Below, piece by piece: positions 27,601-38,039 of a DNA stretch of 64,000 bases. The position numbers and the translations under genes were made by a program. The stretch spans positions 620,001-684,000 of the forward strand of contig CANTAL010000132.1 in NCBI GenBank assembly GCA_947650365.1, given 5' to 3'. Source of the DNA: Chamaelirium japonicum (taxonomy: Eukaryota; Streptophyta; Magnoliopsida; Liliales; Melanthiaceae). Position 1 is the first letter of the stretch. Every line of letters starts with the position of its first letter. The notes below the pieces were generated by a model. The model worked only from the letters and a program-made list of their open reading frames with translations. It searched no databases and was not told the DNA's origin.

Positions 27601-27930
27601 TAATTCAATCTAATTCATTAGAATGGATCGTGCGAATGAATGTATACATTCTTACGAATGAATTCTAATTAGAATGGATCCATTCTAATACATCCGCACG
27701 AATGTATCCATTCTAATTCATTCGTACGATCTATTCTAATTCATTCGTACGATCGATTCTAATTCATTCGTACGATCCATTCTAATTCATTCGCACGATC
27801 CAATCTAATTCTTTCGTACGATCCAATCTAATTCATTCGCACGATCCATTCTAATTCATTCGCACGAATGTATCCATTCTAATTCATTCGCATGATCCAT
27901 TCTAATTTATTCTAATTCATTCATACGATC
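27601..27930 (+). repeat. Mixed joint plus short F block
   Basis: Copy-2 counterpart of 19,690-20,015. Confidence 0.87.
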
Positions 27931-27934
27931 GTTA

Positions 27935-28463
27935 GAATCGATCGTATGAATAGAATGGATCGTACGAATGAATTAGAATGGATCGTATGAATGAATTTGA
28001 ATGGATCGTACGAATGAATTAGAATGGATACATTCGTGCGAATGAATTAGAATGGATCGTGCGAATGAATTAGAATGGATCGTACGAATGAATTAGAATG
28101 GATCATACGAATGAATTAGATTGTATCGTACGAATGAATTAGAATGGATCGTGCGAATGCATTAGAATGGATCGTACGAATGAATTAGAATGGATCGTAT
28201 GAATGAATTAGAATAGATCGTGCGAATGAATTAGATTGGATCGTACGAATGAATTAGATTGGATCGTGCGAATGAATTAGAATGGATCGTACGAATGAAT
28301 TAGAATCGATCGTACGACTGAATTAGAATAGATCGTACGAATGAATTAGAATGGATACATTTGTGCGAATGAATTAGAATGGATCGTACGAATGAATTAG
28401 AATGGATCATGCGAATGAATTAGAATGGATCATATGAATGAATTAGAATTGATCGTGCGAATA
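27935..28463 (-). repeat. Satellite block, R orientation
   Basis: Copy-2 counterpart of 20,018-20,550, ending at the same GTGCGAATAATC joint. Confidence 0.9.
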
Positions 28464-29911
28464 ATCTAATTCATTCGTATGATCCATTCTTATTCAGTCG
28501 TGTAATCCATTCTAATTCATTCGTACGATCCATTCTAATTCATTTGTACGATCTATTCTAATTCATTCGCACGATCCATTCTAATTCATTCATAAGATCC
28601 ATTCTAATTCATTCGTACGATCCATTCTAATTCATTCGCATGATCCATTCTAAGTCATTCGTATGATCCATTCTAATTCATTCGTACGATCCATTCTAAT
28701 TCATTCGCATGATCCATTCTAATTCACTCGTATGATCCATTCTAATTCATTCGCACGAATGTATCCATTCTAATTCATTCGTACGATCTATTCTAATTCA
28801 TTCGCATGATCCATTCTAATTCATTCATACAATCCATTCTAATTCATTCATACGATCCATTCTAATTCATTCGCACGATCCATTCTAATTCATTTGTACG
28901 ATCTATTCTAATTCATTCACACGATCCATTCTAATTCATTCATACGATCCATTCTAATTCATTCGCACGATCCATTCTAATTCATTCGTACGATCCTTTC
29001 TAATTCATTCGAACGAATGTATCCATTCTAATTCATTCGTACGATCTATTCTAATTCATTCGTACGATCCATTCTAATTCATTCATACGATCCATTCTAA
29101 TTCATTCGTACGATCCACTCTATTTCATTCGCACGATCCATTCTAATTCATTCGTACGATACAATCTAATTCATTCGTACGATCCATTCTAATTCATTCG
29201 TACGAACCATACAAATTCATTCGTAAGAATGTATTAATTCTAATTCATTCGTACGATCCATTCTAATTCAATCGTATGATCCATTCTAATTCATTCGTAC
29301 GATCTATTCTAATTCATTCGCACGATCCATTCTAATTCATTCGTACGATCCATTCTAATTCATTCGCACGATCCATTCTAATTCATTCATACGATCCATT
29401 CTAATTCATTCATACAATCCATTCTAATTCTTTCGCACGAGTGTATCCATTCTAATTCATTCGTACGATCTATTCTAATTCATTCGCACGATCCATTCTA
29501 ATTCATTCGTACGATCCATTCTAATTCATTCGCACGAATGTATCCATTCTAATTCATTTGTACGATCTATTCTAATTCATTCGTACGATCCATTCTAAGT
29601 CATTCGTACGATCCATTCTATTTCATTCGTACGATCCATTCTAGTTCATTCGTACGATCCATTCTATTTCATTCATACGATCCATTCTAACTCATTCGTA
29701 CGATCCATTCTAATTCATTCGCACGAATGTATCCATTCTAATTCATTCGTACGATCCATTCTAATTCATTCGCACGATCCATTCTAATTCATTCGTACGA
29801 TACAATCTAATTCATTCGTACGATCCATTCTAATTCATTCGTACGATCCATTCTAATTCATTCGTACGATCTATTGTAATTCATTCGCACGATCCATTCT
29901 AATTCATTCGC
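28464..29911 (+). repeat. Satellite block, F orientation
   Basis: Starts as the end of copy 2 of the 7.7-kb duplication. From 28,777 it is also duplication B, the partner of window position 1. It ends at the centre of the large palindrome. Confidence 0.92.
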
Positions 29912-30092
29912 ACGAATGAATTAGAATGGATCGTGCGAATGAATTACAATAGATCGTACGAATGAATTAGAATGGATCGTACGAATGAATTAGAATGGAT
30001 CGTACGAATGAATTAGATTGTATCGTACGAATGAATTAGAATGGATCGTGCGAATGAATTAGAATGGATCGTACGAATGAATTAGAATGGAT
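29731..30092. repeat. Perfect palindrome, 180-bp arms, 2-nt spacer
   Basis: The arms are 29,731-29,910 and 29,913-30,092, with spacer CA. I compared the reverse complement of the left arm with the right arm block by block and found no mismatch over 180 bp. The match includes rare variants such as TTACAATAG / CTATTGTAA and TTAGATTGTATCG / CGATACAATCTAA. It breaks where the left side enters a 28-bp variant. Confidence 0.95.
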
Positions 30093-30466
30093 CGTATGAA
30101 TGAATTAGAATGGATCGTACGAATGAATTAGAATAGATCGTACGAATGAATTAGAATGGATTCATTCGTGCGAATGAATTACAATGGATCGTGCGAATGA
30201 ATTAGAATGGATCATGCGAATGAATTAGAATGGATCGTACGAATGAATTAGATTGGATCGTGCGAATGAATTAGAATGGATCGTACGAATGAATTAGAAT
30301 CGATCGTACGACTGAATTAGAATAGATCGTACGAATGAATTAGAATGGATACATTCGTGCGAATGAATTAGAATGGATCGTACGAATGAATTAAATGAAT
30401 TAGAATGGATCATATGAATGAATTAGAATGGATCGTGCGAATGAATTAGAATGAATTATAATAGAT
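29912..30466 (-). repeat. Satellite block, R orientation
   Basis: Right arm of the palindrome and following R units. Counterpart of 1,233-1,782, including the truncated unit GAATTAAATGAATTAG near 30,388. Confidence 0.92.
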
Positions 30467-30530
30467 TCGCATGATCCATTCTAATTCAAATTCATTCGCA
30501 CGATCTAATCTAATTCGCACGATCCATTCT
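30467..30530 (+). repeat. Short F islet (copy of 1,783-1,851)
   Basis: Same truncated joints as in A (ATTCAAATTCATTCG, ATCTAATCTAATTCG). Confidence 0.87.
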
Positions 30531-31364
30531 AGAATGGATCGTGCGAATGAATTAGATTGGATCATACGAATGAGTTAGAATGGATCGTACGAATGAATTA
30601 GAATGGATCGTACGAATGAATTAGAATGGATCGTACGTATGAATTAGAATGGATCGTGCGAATGAATTAGAATGGATCGTACGAATGAGTTAGAATGGAT
30701 CGTACAAATGAATTAGAATGGATCGTACGAATGAACTAGAATGGATCGTACGAATGAAATAGAATGGATCGTGCGAATGAATTAGATTGGATCGTGCGAA
30801 TAAATTAGAATGGATAGTACGAATGAATTAGAATGGATACATTCATGCGAATGAATTAGAATTGATCGTACGAATGAATTAGAATGGATCGTACGAATGA
30901 ATTAGAATGGATCGTACGAATGAATTAGAATGGATCGTGCGAATGAATTAGAATAGATCGTACGAATGAATTAGAATGGATACATTCGTGCGAATGAATT
31001 AGAATGGATCGTGCGAATGAATTAGAATGAATACATTCTTACGAATGAATTTGTATGGTTTGTATGAATGAATTAGAATGGATTGTAAGACTGAATTAGA
31101 ATTGATCATACGAATGAATTAGATTGTATCGTACGAATGAATTAGAATGGATCGTGCGAATGACTTAGAATGGTTCGTACGAATGAATTAGAATCGATCG
31201 TATGAATGAATTAGAATGGATCGTGCGAAAGAATTAGAACAGATCGTACGAATGAATTAGAATGGATACATTTGTGCGAATGAATTAGAATGGATCGTAC
31301 GAATGAATTAGAATGGATCGTGCGAATGAATTAGAATGGATCGTACGAATGAATTAGATTGTAC
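30531..31364 (-). repeat. Satellite block, R orientation
   Basis: Counterpart of 1,852-2,639 with two additional R units at its right end, near 31,300-31,345. Confidence 0.9.
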
Positions 31365-31473
31365 AATTCATTCGCACGATCCATTCTAATTAGATCCATT
31401 CTAATTCATTCTTTGGCACGAATGATCCATTCTAATCCAATCTAATTCATTCTAATTCAATCTATTTCATGAT
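31365..31473 (+). repeat. Scrambled F islet (copy of 2,640-2,748)
   Basis: Contains the same CTTTGGCACGAATG joint, near 31,412. Confidence 0.85.
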
Positions 31474-31637
31474 CATACGAATGAATTAGAATGGATCATA
31501 CGAATGAATTAGAATGGATCGTACGAATGAATTAGAATGGATTGTACGACTGAATTAGAATGGATCGTACGAATGAATTAGAATGGATCATGCGAATGAA
31601 TTAGAATGGATCGTACGAATGTAATACAATGGATCGT
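31474..31637 (-). repeat. Satellite block, R orientation
   Basis: Short R tract that leaves the A/B homology near 31,580. It reverses at GGATCGTACGATCC, a 14-bp self-complementary joint. Confidence 0.9.
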
Positions 31638-33689
31638 ACGATCCATTCTAATTCATTCGCACGATCCAATGTAATTCATTCGCACGATCCAATCTAATTC
31701 ATTCGTACGATCCATTCTAATTCATTCGCACAATCTATTCTAATTCATTCGCACGATCCATTCTAATTCATTCGTACGATCCATTCTAATTCATTCGCAC
31801 GATCCATTCTAATTCATTCATTCGATCCATTCTAATTCATTCGCATGATCCATTCTAATTCATTCGTACGATCCATTCAAATTCATTTTCACGAATGTAT
31901 CCATTCTAATTCATTCGTACGATCCATTCTAATTCATTCGTACGATCCATTCTAATTCATTCGAACGATCCATTCTAATTCATTCGCATGAATGTATCCA
32001 TTCTATTTCATTCGTACGATCCATTCTAATTCATTCGTACGATCCATTCTAATTGATTCGCATGATCCATTCTAATTCATTCGTACGATCCATTCTAATT
32101 CAGTCGTAAGAATGGATCATTCATACGATTCCAATCTAATCCATTCTAATTCAATGTATCGTGCGAATGAATTCTAATTCATTCTAATTCATTCGTACGA
32201 TCCATTCTAATTCATTCGTACGATCTATTAGAATGGATTCTAATTCATTCGCACGATCCATTCTAATTCATTCGCACGATCCAATCTTATTCATTCGTAC
32301 GATCCATTCTAATTCATTCGTACGATCCATTCTAATTCATTCGCAAGATCCATTCTAATTCATTCGTACGATCCATTCTAATTCATTCGTACGATCCATT
32401 GTAATTCATTCACACGATCCATTCTAATTCATTCGTACGATCCATTCTAATTCATTCGCACGATCTATTCTAATTCATTCGCACGATCCATTCTAATTCA
32501 TTCGTACGATCCATTCTAATTCATTCGTACGATCCATTCTAATTCATTCGTACGATCCATTCTAATTCATTCGCACGATCCATTCTAATCCATTCGTATG
32601 ATCAATTCTAATTCATTCGTATGATCCATTCTAATTCATTCGCATGATCCATTCTAATTCATTCGCACGATCCATTCTAATTCATTCGTACGATCCATTC
32701 TAATTCATTCGTATGATCTATTCTAATTCATTCGTACGATCCATTCTAATTCATTCGCACGATCCAATCTAATTCATTCACACGATCCATTCTAATTCAT
32801 TCGTACGATCCATTCTAATTCATTCGCATGAATGTATCCATTCTAATTCATTCGTACGATCTATTCTAATTCATTCGTACAATCCATTCTAATTCATTCA
32901 TACGATCCATTCTAATTCATTCGTACGATCCATTCTAATTCATTCGCACGATCCATTCTAATTCATTCGTACGATCCATTCTAATTCATTCGTACAATCC
33001 ATTCTAATTCATTCGCAAGAATGTATCCATTCTAATTCATTCGTTCGATCTATTCTAATTCATTCGCAAGATCCATTCTAATTCATTCATATGATCCATT
33101 CTACTTCATTCGTACGATCCATTCTAATTCATTCGCACGATCCATTCTAATTCATTCGCACGATCCATTCTAATTCATTCGCACGATCAATTCTAATTCA
33201 TTCATATGATCCATTCTAATTCATTCGCACAATCCATTCTAATTCATTCGTACGATCCATTCTAATTCATTCGCACGAATGTATCCATTCTAATTCATTC
33301 GTACGATATATTCTAATTCAGTCGTACGATCGATTCTAATTCATTCGTACGATCCATTCTAATTCATTCGCACGATCTAATCTAATTCATTCGTACGATC
33401 CATTCTAATTCATTCGTACGATCCATTCTAATTCATTCGCACGATCCATTCAAATTCATTCGTACAATCCATTCTAATTCATTCGCACGAATGTATCCAT
33501 TCTAATTCATTCGTACGATCCTTTCTAATTCATTTGTACGATCTATTCTAATTCATTCGTACGATCCATTCTAATTCATTCGCATGATCCATTCTAATTC
33601 ATTCGTACGATACAATCTAATTCATACGTATGATCCATTCTAATTCAGTCGTACAATCCTTTCTAATTCATTCATACGAACCATTCTAA
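31638..33689 (+). repeat. Satellite block, F orientation, 2 kb
   Basis: F tract with one scrambled patch at about 32,108-32,240 (truncated units in both orientations, e.g. CGATTCCAATCTAATCC and AATGTATCGTGCGAATG). Its last ~600 bp are duplicated near 60,980-61,610. Confidence 0.9.
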
Positions 33690-33790
33690 TGGATCGTACG
33701 AATGAATTAGAATAGATACAATCGTGCGAATGAATTAGAATAGATCGTATGAATGAATTACAATAGATACCTTCGTGCGATCCATTCTAA
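33160..33790. repeat. ~0.63-kb module (partner 60,980-61,610)
   Basis: Shares rare variants in order with the right-hand region at a constant offset of 27,820: GCACGATCAATTC, CATTCATATGATCC, CAGTCGTACGATCGATTC, AATTCATACGTATGATCC, ACAATCCTTTC, and an 80-90-bp R islet ending AGATACCTTCGTGCG. Its last ~160 bp also recur at about 53,442-53,605. Confidence 0.85.
33690..33779 (-). repeat. R islet ending in TACCTTCGTGCG
   Basis: About four R units ending in a one-off 28-bp derivative with ACCTTCG. Equivalents lie at 53,513-53,598 and 61,509-61,597, and the ACCTTCG joint alone also occurs near 49,290. Confidence 0.87.
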
Positions 33791-33923
33791 TTCATTCGTA
33801 CGATCCATTCTAATTCATTTGTACGATACATTCTAATTCATTCGTATGATACAATCTAATTCATTCGAACGATCCATTCTAATTCATTCGTGTGATCCAT
33901 TCTTATTCATTCTAATTCATTCT
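33780..33923 (+). repeat. Satellite block, F orientation
   Basis: Short F tract with the unusual CATTCGTGTGATCC near 33,888, shared with about 49,385. It leads directly into module X. Confidence 0.87.
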
Positions 33924-34074
33924 AATGGATCGTGGTAATGAATTAGATTGTATCGTATGAATTAGAATTAATCGTTTGTATCATACAAATTAGAATGAAT
34001 GATTACAAATTCATTCGTAAGAATGAATTTATTCTAAGATCCAATCTAATTCATTCGCACGAATGGATCGTGCG
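33924..34074 (+). repeat. Module X, copy 1
   Basis: About 150 bp of strongly diverged satellite found in four copies. Landmarks in order: ATGGATCGTGGTAATG, TAGAATTAATCGTTTG, the 15-bp palindrome TTTGTATCATACAAA, AATGATTACAAATTC, CGTAAGAATGAATT, ATTCTAAGATCCAATC. It looks like several truncated units of both orientations fixed together. It has no coding capacity. Confidence 0.87.
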
Positions 34075-34757
34075 AATGAATTAGAATGGATCGTACGAAT
34101 GAATTAGAATGGATACATTCGTGCGAATGAATTAGAATGGATTGTACGAATGAATTAGAATGGATCGTGCGAATGAATTAGAATGGATCGTACGAATGAA
34201 TTAGAATAGATCGTATGAATGAATTAGAATAGATCGTGCGAATGAATTAGATTGGATCGTACGAATGAATTAGATTGGATCGTGCGAATGAATTAGAATG
34301 GATCGTACGAATGAATTAGAATCGATCGTACGACTGAATTAGAATAGATCGTACGAATGAATTAGAATGGATACATTCGTGCGAATGAATTAGAATGGAT
34401 CGTACGAATGAATTAGAATGGATCGTGCGAATGAATTAGAATGGATCATATGAATGAATTAGAATTGATCGTGCGAATGAATTAGAATGGATCGTGCGAA
34501 TGAATTAGAATGGATCGTGCGAATGAATTAGAATGGATCGTACGAATGAATTAGAATGGATTGTACGACTGAATTAGAATGGATCATACGAATGAATTAG
34601 ATTGTATCGTACGAATGAATTAGAATGGATCGTGCGAATGAATTAGAATGGATCGTACGAATGAATTAGAATGGATCGTACGAATGAATTAGATTGTATC
34701 GTACGAATGAATTAGAATGGATCATGCTAATGAATTAGAATGGATCGTACGAATGGA
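34063..34757 (-). repeat. Satellite block, R orientation
   Basis: Regular R units with 28-bp variants near 34,111 and 34,369 and the CGATCGTACGACTG pair of units near 34,325. Confidence 0.9.
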
Positions 34758-34850
34758 TCGCACGAAGGTATCTATTCTAATTCATTCATACGATCTATTC
34801 TAATTCATTCGCACGAATGTATCCATTCTAATTCATTTGTACGATCCATT
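34758..34850 (+). repeat. Short F islet
   Basis: Four units, two of them 28-bp derivatives (CACGAAGGTATC, CACGAATGTATCC), between two R tracts. Confidence 0.87.
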
Positions 34851-35608
34851 AGAATGGTTCGTATGAATGAATTAGAAAGGATTGTACGACTGAATTAGAA
34901 TGGATCATACGTATGAATTAGATTGTATCGTACGAATTAATTAGAATGGATCATGCGAATGAATTAGGATGGATCGTACGAATGAATTAGAATAGATCGA
35001 ACAAATGAATTAGAATGGATCGTACGAATGAATTAGAATGGATACATTCGTGCGGATGAATTAGAATGGATTGTACGAATGAATTAGAATGGATCGTGCG
35101 AATGAATTAGAATGGATCGTACGAATGAATTAGAATGGATCGTACGAATGAATTAGATTGGATCGTGCGAATGAATTAGAATGGATCGTACGAATGAATT
35201 AGAATCGATCGTACGACTGAATTAGAATAGATCGTACGAATGAATTAGAATGGATACATTCGTGCGAATGAATTAGAATGGATCGTACGAATGAATTAGA
35301 ATGGATCGTGCGAATGAATTAGAATGGATCATATGAATGAATTAGAATTGATCGTGCGAGTGAATTAGAATAGATCGTGCGAATGAATTAGAATGGATCG
35401 TATGAATGAATTAGAATGGATCGTACGAACGAATTAGAATGGATCGTGTGAATGAATTATAATGGATCGTACGAATGAATTAGAATGGATCGTATGAATG
35501 AATTAGAATGGATCTTGCGAATGAATTAGAATAGATCGAACGAATGAATTAGAATGGATACATTCATGCAAATGAATTAGAATGGATCGTACGAATGAAT
35601 TTGAATTC
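34851..35608 (-). repeat. Satellite block, R orientation
   Basis: R tract whose central part (about 35,040-35,380) closely parallels 34,100-34,470 and 38,930-39,220, so it is a local higher-order unit. Confidence 0.9.
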
Positions 35609-35690
35609 GTATGATCCAATCTAATTAGAATGAATTAGAATGATCCATTAGAATAGTACGATGCATTCTAATCCATTCTAATTCATTCGT
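35609..35690. repeat. Scrambled satellite joint
   Basis: Truncated units alternate in orientation (TTGAATTCGTATGATCC, AGAATGATCCATTAG, AGTACGATGCATTC) over about 80 bp. No foreign sequence is evident. Confidence 0.8.
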
Positions 35691-37549
35691 ACGATCCATT
35701 CTAATTCATTCGCACGATCCATTCTAATTCATTCATACGATCCATTCTAATTCATTCGTACGATCCATTCTAATTCATTCGCATGATCCATTCTAATTCA
35801 TTCGTACGATACAATCTAATTCATTCATATGATCCATTCTAATTCAGTCGTACAATCCATTCTAATTCATTCGTATGATTCATTCTAATTCATTCACATG
35901 ATCCATTCAAATTCATTCGTACGATCATTCTAATTCATTCGTACGATCCATTCTAATTCATTCGCACGAATGTATCCATTCTACTTCATTCGTACGATCC
36001 ATTCTAGTTCATTCATACGATCCATTCTAATTCATTCGCACGATCCATTCAAATTCATTCGTACGATCCATTCTATTTCATTCGTACGATCCATTCTTAC
36101 TCATTCGTACGATCCATTCTAATTCATTCGCACGAATGTATCCATTCTAATTCATTCGTACGATCCATTCTAATTTATTCGTACGATACAATCTAATTCA
36201 TTCGTATGATCTATTCTAATTCATTCGTACGATCCATTCTAATTCATTCGTACGATCCATTCTAATTCATTCGCACGATCCATTCTAATTCATTCGCACG
36301 ATCAATTCTAATTGATTCATATGATCCATTCTAATTCATTCGCACGATCCATTCTAATTCATTCCTACGATACAATCTAATTCATTCATATGATCCATTC
36401 TAATTCAGTCGTACAATCTATTCTAATTCATTCGTACGATCCATTCTAATTCATTCATACGATCCATTCTAATTCATTCGCACGATCCATTCTAATTCAT
36501 TCGTACGATCCATTCTAATTCATTCGCACGAATGTATCCATTCTAATTCATTCATATGATCCATTCTAATTCAGTCGTACAATCTATTCTAATTCATTCG
36601 TACGATCCATTCTAATTCATTCATACGATCCATTCTAATTCATTCGCACGATCCATTCTAATTCATTCGTACGATCCATTCTAATTCATTCGCACGAATG
36701 TATCCATTCTAATTCATTCGTACGATCTATTCTAATTCAGTCGTACGATCGATTCTAATTCATTCATATCATCCATTCTAATTCATTCGCACGATCCAAT
36801 CTAATTCATTCGTACGATCCATTCTAATTCATTCGTACGATCCATTCTAATTCATTCACACGATCCATTCTAATTCATTCGCAAGATCCATTCTAATTAA
36901 TTCGCACGATCCATTCTAATTCATTCGTACGAAACAATCTAATTCATTCATACGATCCATTCTAATTCATTCGTACGATCCATTCTAATTCATTCGTACT
37001 ATCCATTCTAATTCATTCGCACGATCCATTCTAATTCATTCGCACGATCCATTTTAATTCATTCGTACGATACAATCTAATTCATTCGTATGATCCATTC
37101 TAATTCAGTCGTACTATCCATTCTAATTCATTCGTACGATCCATTCTAATTCATTCGCACGATCCATTCTAATTCATTCGCACGATCAATTCTAATTCAT
37201 TCATATGATCCATTCTAATTCATTCGCACGATCCATTCTAATTCATTCGTACGATCCATTCTAATTCATTCGCATGAATGTATCCATTCTAATTCATTCG
37301 TACGATCTATTCTAATTCAGTCGTACGATCGATTCTAATTCATTCGTACGATCCATTCTAATTCATTCGCACGATCCAATCTAAATCATTCGTACGATCC
37401 ATTCTAACTCATTCGTATGATCCATTCTAATTCATTCGCACGATCCATTCTAATTCATTCGTACAATCCATTCTAATTCATTCGCACGAATGTATCCATT
37501 CTAATTCATTCGTACGATCCATTCTAATTCATTCGCACGATCCATTCGT
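35690..37549 (+). repeat. Satellite block, F orientation
   Basis: F tract. Its 35,905-36,710 part is duplicated at 63,055-63,860. It includes a ~159-bp direct duplication (about 36,380-36,538 and 36,541-36,700). Confidence 0.91.
35905..36710 (+). repeat. ~0.8-kb module (partner 63,055-63,860)
   Basis: Constant offset of about 27,149 with shared rare variants: a unit shortened to CGTACGATCATTC, then CTACTTCATTCG, CTAGTTCATTC, CAAATTCATTCG, CTATTTCATTCG, CTTACTCATTCG, and a 159-bp internal tandem. Confidence 0.87.
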
Positions 37550-37685
37550 TCGAATGAATTAGATTGGATCTTAGAATGAATTCATTCTTACGAATGAATT
37601 TGTAATCATTCATTCTAATTTGTATGATACAAACGATTAATTCTAATTCATACGATACAATCTAATTCATTACCATGATCCATTA
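37534..37685 (-). repeat. Module X, inverted copy
   Basis: Reverse complement of the module at 33,924: GGATCTTAGAATGAATTC, TTTGTAATCATTCATTC, TTTGTATGATACAAA, CGATTAATTCTAATTC and TTACCATGATCC are all present in inverted order. It is the only inverted copy of the four. Confidence 0.87.
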
Positions 37686-37829
37686 GAATGACTTAGAATG
37701 AATTAGAATGGATCACACGAATGAATTAGAATGGATCGTTCGAATGAATTAGATTGTATCGTACGAATGAATTAGAATGTATCGTACAAATGAATTAGAA
37801 TGGATCGTACGAATGAATTAGAATGGATC
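37686..37829 (-). repeat. Satellite block, R orientation
   Basis: Short R tract following the inverted module X. It ends where GGATCGCACGAATGTATCC switches to F. Confidence 0.88.
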
Positions 37830-38039
37830 GCACGAATGTATCCATTCTAATTCATTCGTACGATCTATTCTAATACATTCGTACAATCGATTAAAATTCA
37901 TTAATACGATCCATTCTAATTCATTCGTATGATCCATTCTAATTCATTCGCACGATCCATTCTAATTCACTCGTACGATCCATTCAATTCATTCGCACGA
38001 ATGTATCCATTCTAATTCCTTCGCACGATCCATTCTAAT
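37830..38039 (+). repeat. Satellite block, F orientation
   Basis: F units including TAATTCCTTCGCACG near 38,015. A relative of this end joint (CCTTCGCACGATCC, then AATGAATGAATTAG) recurs near 57,832-57,860. Confidence 0.88.

Larger units (their letters stand above)
21034..28948. repeat. 7.7-kb tandem duplication, copy 2
   Basis: Second copy of 13,300-21,033, about 181 bp longer because of one 153-bp insertion with its 5-bp target duplication and one extra 23-bp unit. Orientation switches fall at corresponding positions in both copies. Confidence 0.92.
28777..31580. repeat. Dispersed duplication B (partner 1-2,850)
   Basis: Reproduces the A segment including its orientation switches and small scrambled islets. 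Differences from A: four 23-bp units (92 bp) missing near 29,285, a different left arm at the palindrome (29,780-29,890), and two extra R units before 31,365. Similarity fades near 31,580. Confidence 0.88.
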
